Assembly: GCA_015075185.1 (NCBI GenBank)
Contig: JABTUW010000007.1
Location: forward strand, 62,001 to 126,000
Length of the DNA stretch: 64,000 nucleotides
DNA from: Anaerolineales bacterium
GTDB taxonomy: Bacteria; Chloroflexota; Anaerolineae; 4572-78; J111
Direction of reading: 5' to 3'
Under the pieces are notes generated by a model. It was not told the DNA's origin. It saw only the letters and a program-made list of their open reading frames with translations, and made no database searches. Positions 21,789 to 32,720 of this stretch are shown here, one piece after another. Within the stretch, counting starts at the first letter, position 1. The number at the start of each line of letters is the position of its first letter. A program made the translations under genes and the position numbers.

Positions 21789-23097
21789 ATGCCTGATCTA
21801 AACTTTGATGGACACAATACACTATACGCCACACACGGTTTGCATGCCTTTGCTGCCAAGTGTCCACCGCAATTGGTTAAGTACGGCCTACGCTACTATT
21901 CTAAACCGGGTGAAATTGTCCTGGATCCAATGATTGGTAGTGGCACAACGCTTGTCGAGGCGCGGATTATGGGCCGTCACGGGATAGGGTATGAGATAGA
22001 TCCTCTGGCTCGCCTGATTGCTCAAGTTAAATGTCGTGTTGTCGAAGAGCTCTGTTTATGGAATGCTTATGAAACGGTGGTCAGGCAATGCCTTCAAGAC
22101 TTAGCTGCTTTGCATCACCAAGATCCTCCGCAAGAGGTACGTGATCGGGCAACTCCTCCTGAATTTCACAATCTGGATTATTGGTTTAGCCCTGAAGTAT
22201 CCGCAACACTAGCCATCCTGTCTCACCATATTGCTGAAACCCCGATGAGCAATGCGGTTAGAGATTTTCTTTGGATCACATTTTCCTCGCTCATTTTGGC
22301 GAAGAAGAGTGTGGCCAACGCCCGCGATATCACCCATTCTCGCCACCACCACTGGCAACACCCTCACCCTCCCAATGTGCTTGAAAAATTTAAGACCCGC
22401 TTTGAACGCATGTCTAAACAAATGGCTGAGTTTGCGGAACTCTGTCGAAATGTTCCGGTGGCTAGGGCGGAAGTCAAACCTGGTGATGCCCGTCATTTAC
22501 CCCAGGAAGACGAAACAGTCGATTTGATATTCACCTCGCCACCCTATGCAACAGCCCTGGACTATTCACGGGCTCATTTTCTGGCCGTACCCTGGATGCA
22601 GCCCGTACTTGGCGTCAATCTTGAGGAATACCGCTCAAATGCGCCCATCTACATTGGCAGTGAACGTGGCTGTATTGCCGGTGATTTCACATTAAGCGAT
22701 AAGTTGACAAGTTTTGATTTAGCAGGGTCGATCCTATGTCAGCTTAATCAACAATCCTCACATCACGCCAAGCTTATTCAGCGTTATTTCATAGATATGT
22801 ACCAGGTTTTGAGCGAGATGGAACGCGCACTCAAGAAACAGAAGCTGATGCTATTATTGTGGTGTGTCCATCCATCACATCTGAAAAGTAGAGATACCAA
22901 CTCATAAGGTTTTGCTGAAATGGGTAGATTTGTAGTTTCAAGCTTAAAAAAGAATATACCCGTACAATCAGCGAGCGGCGACGCATCCTGCCATATATGA
23001 AGCAGGCTTTTTGGCAATCGTGATGAGCACTGAATACGTTTTAATTTTTCAGAAACCAAATAGGCTATTCGCGCTATGGCTAACGAGGCCGATTTAG
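21789..23097 (+). CDS. DNA methyltransferase (N4/N6 amino type, TSPPY), frameshifted at its 3' end
   Basis: From ATG 21789 the frame is clean to about 22860. Then at least two one-base breaks lead to the last stretch, EYVLIFQKPNRLF, and the stop at 23095-23097. The length is about 435 residues. Motif I is DPMIGSGTTLVEAR near residue 58 and catalytic motif IV is FTSPPYATALDYSRAHF near residue 248. The N-terminal HNTLYATHGLHAFAAK is a version of the Y/H-PAK motif found in this family. The target sequence is unknown. It overlaps the next gene by 22 bases. Within a NurA-HerA-HATPase cassette it probably modifies self DNA. Confidence 0.8.
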
Positions 23098-23696
23098 AAC
23101 AAGGAAAAGAAATAGGTTACGCGCTCCACCAGCGTCTCCTGCAAGGAGATGTGACGGTCACCGCTGAAATTGCGGAACTTTTATGGCGCAGGTTATGATT
23201 AGTTTGCAGAAAAGATTTCCACAGTTAGATAATCCATATGTGATTGGTGAAGCTGTGACGAGTGCAATTCTCAACCATCTTCAACGGCCTGAACAGTATC
23301 TTCCATCTAAGCGTAGCCTGGCTGGCTATTTATATATATGTCAGCCAGAGGAGATTTGTTAAACCTATTAAATCAGGAGAAGAAAGAAACGCGCCAAGTG
23401 GCATTAACTGAAATTGTCGAACTTAGCGACCTCGGACCGGAACATGGAGTAGAGGTTCAAGATGATTTCGACCTGAAACTGGGTGCTCAACCAGATTTCT
23501 CCTATTTGGCAGAGGCTCCATCATATTCTTCCTGATCCTATCGATCATGAATTTGCCCTGTTGATGATGGAGGGCGCAAGATGAGACCAGTGCCTTTGCG
23601 GATGTGCTTGGTATTTTAGACCGCCCAAGTGAAGAGCAAGCTATTACTGTGAAACGATATAAAGATCGTTTAAAGAAAAGTTACAACGCCATATAA
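23076..23696 (+). CDS. Sigma-70-like (ECF-like) protein, frameshifted
   Basis: About 205 residues over three frames. The N-terminal part (MANEADLEQGKEIGYALHQRL) leads into a helical region with SLAGYLYMSARGDLLNLLNQEKK, which reads like sigma region 2. After a break near 23530 the end has FADVLGIL and VKRYKDRLKKS, which resembles a region 4 recognition helix and tail. I recognise the overall pattern as that of small sigma-factor-like proteins but cannot name a family. It starts inside the methyltransferase end and precedes a small protein and an ImmA/IrrE gene. A role as an alternative sigma or as a DNA-binding regulator of this cassette is an inference. Confidence 0.45.
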
Positions 23697-23717
23697 AGCG
23701 ATCGGAGTTGAGCGAAG

Positions 23718-24183
23718 ATGACTGAGGCAAAGATGATCCCCAGTCAACGAACAACTATCCGGGTTAGCGCGTCGGCTTCAAAACAATTCTGGTTTCATGG
23801 CTCAAGTTCTGGCAGCTTATCAAAAACAAGAACGTTTAAGTGATCAGGCCTTAATTGCACACCTTAATACAACCTCAAAAATGTTAACACGTTTAGCGTT
23901 GTGCAAGAAGCCGGATCCGAATTCCTCGGAATTTGCTAACCAAATTCGTCAGATCGCTTCTTACACGGAGATTGAAGTTGCTCAAATCGCAAGTATTGTC
24001 CGGCAGGTAGAGAGTTTACAAAAGTTGGCCGAACGATCAGAACCAAACGTCCCCCAAGATACTACGGCCCATCAACCTCAATTAAGAAAAGGACTACTTG
24101 CCGCAGCACGTGATCGTACCGAAGCGGAAGCTGACCAACCTCCCCCACCGGAGGAAGACGAGAAAGATATTTCAGAAGATTGA
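23718..24183 (+). CDS. Small unrecognised protein with acidic tail, one frameshift
   Basis: About 155 residues in two frames that join near 23790. The first reads MTEAKMIPSQRTTIRVSAS; the second starts at MAQVLAAYQKQERLSDQ. The body is alpha-helical (SDQALIAHLNTTSKMLTRLAL; YTEIEVAQIASIVRQVESL), and the HLNTTSKMLTRLAL segment could form a helix-turn-helix. The C terminus is proline- and acid-rich (PPPPEEDEKDISED). It lies 12 bases before the ImmA/IrrE gene. In many systems a DNA-binding repressor is encoded next to an ImmA-type protease that cleaves it; this protein is a candidate for that repressor, but this is only a positional inference. Confidence 0.5.
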
Positions 24184-24195
24184 ATCTGGTGCAAA

Positions 24196-24936
24196 ATGTG
24201 GCTCGATAATGCAAGTCAAGATACGGTTAATTTGTTTTGGCAACGTTGTGGTGAGGTAGAACCTTTTCCCCGTAATCTTGAACGTCCAGTTGCGCTTGCC
24301 CTACCACTGACAATCGTGAAGTTGCCAAAACTCAAATTACGTGATGTCGAACTTTGGCTGCGCCGTCGTGGCGCTGCTTTCCAATTTGATTGCCAGAGCC
24401 GAGCAGTACGTGGATGTCTCGTTGCTTTTGGCGGTTGTGGGTTTATTTTCATTGATGGCGCTGATCCTGATGATGAACGACGCTTTACCCTTGCTCATGA
24501 GATTGCCCATTTCATGATAGATTACTGGCAACCTCGTGAGAAAGCCATCAGTAAACTAGGTAGCGGCATTGTCGAGGTAATTGACGGTACGCGCTCGCCA
24601 ACAGTCGGCGAGCGCGTATCTGCTCTGTTGGGGAGTATTCCTATAGGTTTACATACCAACTTAATGGAACGAGGCCTTCAAGATGAGGCCAGTGAGGTTT
24701 GGTCTATTGAAAATCGGGCTGATAGGATTGCGCTGGTGTTGCTGGCCCCACCAGAGACTGTACTATCGCTTGTAAATCTTGATGCCCCAGCATTTGAAGA
24801 GCGACAAGCCACTCTGAATACTGTTCTTTGCGCTCAATTCGGCCTACCTGAAGTGATTGCCACGTCTTATAGCCGATCCCTCCTTACCAAGATTGGGAAA
24901 GGCCCCTCGTGGGTTGAGTCTATCCGGCTCAGGTAA
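24196..24936 (+). CDS. ImmA/IrrE-family metallo-endopeptidase
   Basis: An intact protein of 246 residues. The zinc protease motif H101-EIAH-105 is clear, in TLAHEIAHFMIDYW. A downstream acidic residue in IENRADRIALVLLAP fits the third metal ligand of M78 peptidases. ImmA and IrrE proteases relieve repression by cutting a repressor (ImmR, DdrO), often after DNA damage. Here the gene follows a sigma-like gene and a small helical protein and precedes nurA by 76 bases, so it probably controls induction of this cassette. No repressor operator could be identified by eye. Confidence 0.8.
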   Translation: MWLDNASQDTVNLFWQRCGEVEPFPRNLERPVALALPLTIVKLPKLKLRDVELWLRRRGAAFQFDCQSRAVRGCLVAFGGCGFIFIDGADPDDERRFTLAHEIAHFMIDYWQPREKAISKLGSGIVEVIDGTRSPTVGERVSALLGSIPIGLHTNLMERGLQDEASEVWSIENRADRIALVLLAPPETVLSLVNLDAPAFEERQATLNTVLCAQFGLPEVIATSYSRSLLTKIGKGPSWVESIRLR

Positions 24937-25012
24937 TAAATCGATGTCGAACTTTGGTTACTTTTCCTGGAACATGAAGTAGAAGCATTTTACTGAACTT
25001 GGAGTAGGTTCT

Positions 25013-26245
25013 ATGGATCAACAGGCTGACTCGAACGATTTAGTTACAGATGAAAATGAGCTGGCAAATCCGGTGATTGGATCTTTGGATTTTGAAGCTG
25101 CCTATGGGGAGCCATTCACTCAGACACTTGATCTTGACACCTGGATGCTGGGTGAGGACTTAGCGGCTGCATTTGGACGGATAGAGCAAGAAGTAGCCGA
25201 CGCTCTGGCCAAGGAAGATGATTATCGCAAAACCATTAGAGACATTGTTTTTTCAAGGCTTAGAAATGCACCGGGTGCTCCACCCAATGCCGGCGTCTAT
25301 CAAGCAAAGCGCCAGGACCTGGAGCGTGTTCATACCGGTCTATTGTTCAATGGGGGCGTTGAGGCCTGTGATGGCATCAGTGTGGTACATGATACCATTC
25401 CGCTGACCATTACTCAGATTGGCGTTTGTCTGGTGTCGTATAACGGTGAGAAAGGCGCTAGGGTGCATCGGCTTTTCAGGCGAGATTTGCGGTCCCGAAT
25501 TGATGACCCTGTAGAAGAGGTTATGGCGGTTCTGGAACGGCGTGAGAAGCGGGAAGGTCAAGGACAGGACGGCGACTCGCTCAGCAATTTGGCCCGACGT
25601 GGCATTATGGCCTATGCCGAGCGGGCCATCCTGCGTGAGAAATCAACGGCGCCGTGGCGCATGGGGCATGGCAGCCCAGCTCCTTATGAATTGCTAACGG
25701 GGCTTTGGTCGTCTCAATATGATCGAATAAAGGTAAGCCTTGATCTGATCAGGTGGTATGTGCTTGAACACAAAAAATTCGTGTTTATCCCCAGTGCGCC
25801 TCGTCAACGCCATTGGCTGATGATTGGTAATGCCTTAAATCCATTAGAGTTTGCCATTGTTCAGACCTTGAAACCCGAAATTGAGTATATGATTGAGAGA
25901 GGTGGTTATCGCGATGAAAGTGGCGTTCGGCCGGCCATGCAAAAGTTCTGTGACGAAGTAGCCTCGAATATTGTCATTGGCCTGTACCGTGTCTGGGATG
26001 CTGCCCCACCCTACCTGTTTTATGCCCATATTGACTATGCCGATATGGCTGCTCATATTGCGATGGCGGATAGTTTGCTGCAGGAGCATCGCGGATTTAT
26101 GTTAATTGATTTGGCCGACACGGTTTGTAGTACAACCTTTGGGGTGGACAGCTTTATGTCCTCCGTGCAAATGGCTTATGCGGAAGCTGGCCAGCCTTTT
26201 AGATATTTAGTGAACGTGAGACCTGTTCCAGATAGAGAGCTGTAA
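25013..26245 (+). CDS. nurA: NurA-like DNA double-strand-break nuclease
   Basis: An intact protein of 410 residues; GGAGTAGG just before the ATG is the ribosome binding site. NurA features seen are the first-strand acidic motif ACDGISVVHDT near residue 118, a long central helical region with AYERAILREK-like sequence (AYAERAILREK), and the C-terminal FMLIDLADTVCSTTFG near residue 362. NurA is a 5'-3' exonuclease and endonuclease that works in a ring with the HerA translocase. In archaea the pair resects DNA ends; in bacteria NurA-HerA pairs are frequently in defence loci. It is followed at once by a tiny gene and then herA. Confidence 0.8.
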   Translation: MDQQADSNDLVTDENELANPVIGSLDFEAAYGEPFTQTLDLDTWMLGEDLAAAFGRIEQEVADALAKEDDYRKTIRDIVFSRLRNAPGAPPNAGVYQAKRQDLERVHTGLLFNGGVEACDGISVVHDTIPLTITQIGVCLVSYNGEKGARVHRLFRRDLRSRIDDPVEEVMAVLERREKREGQGQDGDSLSNLARRGIMAYAERAILREKSTAPWRMGHGSPAPYELLTGLWSSQYDRIKVSLDLIRWYVLEHKKFVFIPSAPRQRHWLMIGNALNPLEFAIVQTLKPEIEYMIERGGYRDESGVRPAMQKFCDEVASNIVIGLYRVWDAAPPYLFYAHIDYADMAAHIAMADSLLQEHRGFMLIDLADTVCSTTFGVDSFMSSVQMAYAEAGQPFRYLVNVRPVPDREL

Positions 26246-26246
26246 G

Positions 26247-26432
26247 ATGGATAACCATTCAACCAAACCCATTGATCATAATGACGATGGCGGTGAAGTC
26301 GTTCAGCAGGTATCCGAGGATTTTGCTGCCCGATTAAATGAAGAAATTGATGCTGCGGGTGGCGAATGGCAGGATGATGAAGAGTTTGAAGGAGCGATCG
26401 GTCGCATCGATGTTCGATACCCCAACCAGTAA
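26247..26432 (+). CDS. Small acidic protein between NurA and HerA
   Basis: A 61-residue intact reading frame that starts one base after the nurA stop. It overlaps the likely herA start (ATG 26410) by 23 bases. The protein is strongly acidic (NDDGGEVVQQVSEDF, EWQDDEEFEGAIG) with one amphipathic helix. I recognise no family. Its tight placement between the two partners suggests a structural or regulatory accessory of the NurA-HerA complex. Alternatively it is an N-terminal extension of HerA cut off by an indel, since the frames could join near 26430. Confidence 0.5.
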   Translation: MDNHSTKPIDHNDDGGEVVQQVSEDFAARLNEEIDAAGGEWQDDEEFEGAIGRIDVRYPNQ

Positions 26433-28112
26433 GGATCATACCGTTACTGTTTTACTGCCGCCCGATCAAATCGGCAATGTTCCTCCTCAATCATTGGTCT
26501 GAATAAAAAAGTCGTCCCATTGATAAAGGAGGGGATGGCCGGCAATACCTGGGGGCAGTTGTCCAAGGTCCCTTCGCTGAACCTGATGGGCTACGTGCTG
26601 ATGCACCAATTGTAGTTACAACAACCGTGCGCGGCACCACCTTTATGCCCCGTTACCATGGTCGGGTGCAGGTAGAGGTTTTGGGTGAGGAGATCAATGG
26701 CACCCTGGTGCCGCCCCGCCCGACCGCCGCCCAATAGCCCTGTCTTTAGTTTGAACCAGGAAGAGACTGTAGAAAAGTTGCAGCTCATTGGCGATGTCAT
26801 CCTGGGCCTAGCTGTTGGCTACGAAGAGATGCCGGTCGCTCTGCCTACCACCCGTAAGGATGTTTTTCCCCGTCACGTTGAGTTCTCGGTACCACGGGTG
26901 GCGGTAAATCTACAACCGTTTCTGGATTAATAGGGAAATTATGAAAGCAACGTAGCCGTGATCGTATTTGATACCGAAGGAGAATATACTCACATAATGC
27001 ATTCCACTGAAGATCCGGTGATGTTGGCTGCGCTAGAGCGACGGAAATTACCGGCCTATGGGGTGTCAAACGTTGGCATCTACCATCTCGTTGGTCGGGA
27101 CACTACCAACCCACAGCACAAGCGCCGGCGTGAATTTTCACTGGATTATAGTAACCTCTCTCCCCATGCCATGATGGAGATTCTTGGTTTGAATGAAGCC
27201 CAACAAGAACGCTTTCTCAAAGCTTATGACCTGGCAAAAAATATACTGATGACTTTAAATATCTACCCATCTAATGAACAGGAACGGGAAGAATTGTTGG
27301 AATTGGATGAGATGGAAGCTGGCTTTCCCCGCCTCACGTTGCAAAGGATGTATGATGTTGTACGAGCTTGCGCTCACGTGGTGGCGGATGAACCGGACTA
27401 TCCATATTTTAAGACAGCGGATTTCTTTAAGAACAAAGAGCGGGTGATGCAGATTATTCAGGCCGGTAATCTCCCAGGGCATATTGGCAGTTGGCGTAAG
27501 GTTCAGGGCAGTTTAAGCCGGCTGCTGCGGCTGGGGATTTTTGATAACCCTGAAGCAGGTTTGCCATTATATGATACGATGACTCATCCGGGGCACGTAA
27601 CCATCATTGATTTGAGCGATACCGACTCGCCTCAAGTGAACAATCTGGTTATCTCCGAAATTTTACGGGGAGTACGCTTACAACAGGAAGAGAACTATAA
27701 AATAAGTGAAACAGGCAATCAACCTCTTCGGAAAGTAGTCATTATTATTGAGGAGGCCCATGAGTTCCTCTCAAAAGATCGTATTAAACAGATGCCTGTC
27801 CTCTTCCAACAGGTCGCACGCATCGCCCGGCGTGGCCGCAAGCGTTGGCTTGGCTTGATGTTTGTTACTCAACTACCCCAGCACCTACCAGACGAAGTTC
27901 TGGGTTTGATCAATAATTATATTCTCCACAAGATCGCTGATGCCAATGTCATCAGCCGGCTGAAACGCTCGATTGGCGGCATTGACGAAGGTTTGTGGGA
28001 TAGGCTGCCCAATCTAGCACCGGGCCAGGCCATCATCGCTGCTGAGAGTATGGCCCGCCCGTTGCTGGTAGCAATTGACCCGACCCCAAGCAAACTGAGG
28101 ATGATTGACTAA
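26410..28112 (+). CDS. herA: HerA-like hexameric DNA translocase, frameshifted at the N terminus
   Basis: I chose ATG 26410 (MFDTPTSKDHTVTVLLPP), which gives about 567 residues. From 26958 to TAA 28110-28112 the frame is clean. Before that, breaks occur near 26500, 26600, 26715 and 26900-26950. The Walker A, GTTGGGKST, near 26895 is only read after frame correction. It leads into VAVIVFDTEGEY. Walker B is KVVIIIEEAHEFL, and the arginine-finger region QQVARIARRGRKR is present. HerA forms a hexamer that pumps DNA into the NurA nuclease. The stop is 10 bases before the ATG of the HATPase gene. Confidence 0.85.
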
Positions 28113-28122
28113 AGGTGTACCA

Positions 28123-31100
28123 ATGTCCAATAATATCCGGTACCGCTCTCAAACTGTAGATTATCTAGGCTTTCTTCAAACGCAACTTCGTGACTTACGA
28201 GGTATTTCCACCCTAGCCTATGAGCTAATACAAAATGCCGATGATGTGCTTGATGATCAAGGGCGACCCGCTGCCAGCCGGATCATGTTCGATATCTGTG
28301 ATGACGCCCTAATCGTTGAGAACGACGGCGTATTCCGTGAGGTAGACTTTGATCGTGTTAGCCAAATTGCCAGTGGCGGAAAGAGAGAGGAAAAAGGCAC
28401 CACCGGTGCCTTTGGTATCGGGTTCATTTCCGTCTATCAGGTAACGGATTGCCCAGAAATCTTGTCCAGTGGTCAACATTGGCGAATTCGACCTCATGTG
28501 GCCAAAGAAGGAGCGGATTGAGATCAGGGATGTTGTTGGGACCGAAGGCACCAATTCCGTTTACCCCTGGCTTTTGACCCAGACTCAGAGGTACGTCGTA
28601 AGCTGCGAATTGAAACGATTGATCAATCCCAATTGATGAATTCCAGCAGGAAATTGGCCAGGCTCTATCGCTCGCTTCTTCTTCCTAAAACAATTGAAAG
28701 TCTTGGAGTTAAGGCGATCAGGAAGACTCATCAAACGGATAGAACGCGAACCAGATGAAGATGACCATTGGTTAATCCAAGACGGTGATCGTACGCTTAT
28801 CTGGCGGGTTTTCCGTGGCAGTTTTGATACTGAAGCAAGTCGGTTAAGATGACCAATACCCGTTGCAAATAGAGGATAAACGCCAAAGCAATATTCTGGT
28901 AGCCATTCCCGATGAACCGCTTACTAGTGGCCGATTATTCGCTGTCCTTCCAACAGAAACCATCGTTCCTCTTCCATTTCATCTCAATGCCGATTTTTTT
29001 CCAACCAATGACCGTAAACATATCATCTTTGGTAATGATTATCAATCTGATTGGAACCGGGCCGCAGTACGGGCCGCAGCACGTACGCTTGCTGCTAACT
29101 TTGATAAACTGCGCGATCTTTGGGGCATAAGGGAATTTGGCAAGTTTTTACGACGATTAGATGATTGCAGAAGGCAGGTCGAGCAAAACGAATATGATCC
29201 AGTATTTGCTGCATTTTGGGAGGAGATTGCGCCAAGTTTACAGACCTCGTAATATCGTTTTACCACCACAAGCCAATGGGTTATGCCTGAAAAAGCACGT
29301 CTGCTGGAGAGTGATGTCGAGGAAGCAGCTTCGTCCATACTGGAAAACTTAAATATCCCTATTGTTCATGCTGACTTGCGCTCTTTTTTTAGTTTGCTGC
29401 GTCAAAAAGAGATTGGCACCCTCTGTTAAAAGTGGCTGATATCGTTGAGGCGCTAACAGATGCTGGGCTGGATAAAAGAACGAAATTGAACCAGGCGCCT
29501 TCAGTTTTTGGGAAAGTGGAACAATGGCAAACCCTCTGGCAAGCAATTGACACCTCTTGATCGGAGCCAACAAACTTCTGACGAAAGAAGTCGATCCAGA
29601 AACGCACTTCGTCAATGTGCTATAGCCTTTGGTCCTGATAATGCCTTTGTGCCACCAGCCCAGCTTTTTGGGCAGATGCAGAAACGCAAGAGTTGTTCCC
29701 AAAAGTGCGTTGGTTGGCAACAGTCTGCGAACCAGAAAAGGTGCCATATTCATTGGTACAAGAGTTTACTGCCAGAGAAGCCATCATCACGTTCTTGGAG
29801 AGCACACCCAATGATACGTTACAAGATGCCTGGCGTAACGGCTTATTGAATTTAGCCTCGCTCTATCAGTGGTTTGAGGCGCGAAAGTCTCAGATTTTAT
29901 TTGATCCACAACTTAAGCAAAATTGTTCAACCTATCGATATGGCCAACTTCCCAACAGCTCGGCCCACTGACAGGCCTCTATCCCTGGTGGGTTTGACGA
30001 TCCTTTAAAATTATCCGGACTTGTTGACCTTGAGGCGTTGGGAGGGCGCAAAGAATTTCTCAAGGACCTTGGGCTTCAAGACCTCACCTTTGAAACGTAC
30101 GTCCGAGAGCAAATACTACCTCGCGTTTTCGAAGAAAATGCAGACTTAGCTTCCACCCCCCGCCGGCAACTGGTCCAGCTCATTGCCCGACGGCTTGGTG
30201 AGATCCGTGACGATCAAACACTAAAGGAACTTTTGAAACGCCTCCCGCTGGAGGTGTGCTGATGATGTTTTTCGACCGGCTACCACAGTGTATGCCCATG
30301 CCAACGTAGCAGCAATCCTGGGGAGTCACATCCATGTTGCCAAACCTGTTAAACAAAATTCTGACGCCATCAAGGCCCTCTATGAATGGTTAGAGGTTGC
30401 TCAACATCCCCGGCCAACTGACGTAATTAACCATCTACGTGAATTGGTTGCTCAATCACCTCACAAGGCTGCCTATCAAACAGTCGAGGCAGTTTTGAGT
30501 ATTTGGCGGAGGAATGGGCCGTCAAGTGGAGGACCCCAACGCAGTCATTATAATGCCCTTAAACAGCTTGCCTGGCTGCCAAGCAACAAAGACACAACGC
30601 GCTGGTACGAACCACATCAGTTATATGCTATTTTTCAAAGTTACCTGTTTGAGACCCAGGCCCGCTTTTGAATATTCCTAGGCAATTGCAAAATCGGGCT
30701 GGCACGACCGGCTTGATTGATTTTTTGGAAATAAACACAAAGCCCACGCCGCCCCTGGTGGTGCGTCACTTAAAAGAGTACAGCAGGCAGAATGTCCCTG
30801 TGAACCGAGAAGTCTATCGTTTTCTAAATGACAATTCAGATGATCCCGCTGTAGCCAATTTAAATGGAACTACTTGCCTACTTTTGCCGAATAACCAGTA
30901 TGTCCGGCCCGATCAGGTTTTTTGGAGTGAACATCCTTTTGGTTCCTATCGCTACCAGCTTGGCCCAGAACTGCGCCAATATCACTCATTATTCGAGAGG
31001 TTAGGTGTACGTGAGCGGCCAGAAGATCATGACTTTATTGAAGTGTTATTAGAAATCAGCCTCGACTACGCCCAAAGTCATTCACCGCGTAATGAACAAT

Positions 31101-32656
31101 CCCTGGCTATCGTCATGTGTTGTTGGGAGGAGTTGAGTGTAGCGCTGGACCAGGAACGCCTTACTGTTGATGAACTGGCTGTGCTTAAGGACCATCCGGT
31201 AATCCCTAACAATCAGTACCAGCTAATCCGGCCGGAAGATATTTTCTTTGAAGATCGGGCTGGCCTGGCCGCCAAATTCCCACAATTCCTGGAAAACAAT
31301 GTAATTGCCAGACCACAAGGCGCGTGGCGAGCAATGAGCAAAGTCGGGGTGCGTTTGTTGGGTGATGCGGTTGAACTGCATATGATAGAGTGTGAAGGAG
31401 ATGTTGATGATGAAGCGTTATCGGCATTGGTTCAGGAGCGCCACCGATTACTGAACCGGATTATTGAGTCAGAAAAAGTTTCAGCCACAGATGGCCTGAA
31501 CATAACTATACTAGGAAAATTACACTTCCGAAAAGCACGAAAATTACTCATCAATTATTCTCTACAAGCCTTCAAACAAAAGCGCACCACAGACCCGGAG
31601 GCGGTGCCCGCCCTGTACCTGAAAGACGAGGCTGGTTTTATTGCTGTCTATGAGAATGGCAATATTTCATGGCCGGCCATTGCCCGGGAAATGGCCAGCG
31701 CCATCAAGCCAATTGGAGAAATTGGGGGACTGGCTGGGGGTATCAAAGAGGTTCTAGCCAGCGCTTCCATGAAAGAGGCCGAGCGTTCGCTGGATGAGTT
31801 GGGGTATCCGCCGCTACAAGAGCATCTTCAGACCGAAGTAGAGCCTAGTGCTACCATCCAGGGGTTAGGCGGCGAGGTCCTACCCGCAGAGGAGTCAACT
31901 GATCCCACTGTGGGTGATACTGGACTACCAGAAACACCCGCTGGAGTGGAAGAGACTCTCCAGCCTGGTGCCGGTGGCAACATAGGCAGTGCAACGCCTT
32001 CAGGGGAGACAGCTAGCCCCACTTCCGGCGATGGAATATCAGAGACTTCTTCAGAGACTACGGCCGGCTCGACTGCAACCACTGGCTCAGGAACGTCTTC
32101 TGGAGATGGTCGTCCCTCGACCACGACAGGCACAGGTTCCGGTGATCCGGGAAGAAAATCTCTTCCCAAACGCAAACCGACCGGAGGGTTACGCACTTAT
32201 GTTTCCTCCAATAATGGTGACACACCCTCAACATCCGATCCCGACGGCCATCAACGCCGTACGACTATAGGACAGATCGGTGTTGATCGAGTACTGGCGT
32301 ATGAGACCGAATGTGGTCGAACCGCCAGAGATACGAATGAAACGCATCGTAACCATCCCGGCTATGATGTTGAGTCCACGGACACTGAAGGGAATGTTCG
32401 TTATATTGAGGTGAAGTCCATGGAGGGGTATTGGAGTCGCCGAACGCCGGCCTCTGTTACCCGGGCTCAATTTGGAAAAGCTCAAGAGTTGGGTGACCAG
32501 TTCTGGCTTTATGTGGTTGAATTTGCCCCTGATGACGAGCGATATCAAGTTTTTCCCATTCAAGATCCTTTTGGCAAAGTCAATCAATATCTCTTTGATG
32601 ATGGCTGGCAAGAGTTGGCCGAGATTGAGGAACAACCAGAAACACCAGAGAAGTGA
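28123..32656 (+). CDS. Sacsin-like HATPase with C-terminal DUF3883 (NO VEIN-type) domain, frameshifted
   Basis: About 1510 residues. The N terminus is a Bergerat-fold ATPase of the sacsin/Hsp90 type: YELIQNADD, VENDGVF and the ATP-lid GTTGAFGIGFISVYQV. The middle (28520-30670) has many one-base breaks but stays protein-like. From 30668 to TGA 32654-32656 the frame is clean. It contains a Ser/Thr/Gly-rich linker (about 31960-32160) and then the DUF3883 domain, with IGQIGVDRVLAYE, HPGYDVESTD and YIEVKSMEG. The spacing D-(x)n-E-x-K in the last two fits a PD-(D/E)XK nuclease-like core. Proteins with this layout are often in defence loci but poorly characterised; I infer ATP-gated DNA recognition or cleavage. 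Confidence 0.75.
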
Positions 32657-32720
32657 GCGCCTAGGGGGTGACCACGGATACTACAATCATCGTTTTCTTT
32701 TATTTTGAGGAGTTGAGCCA

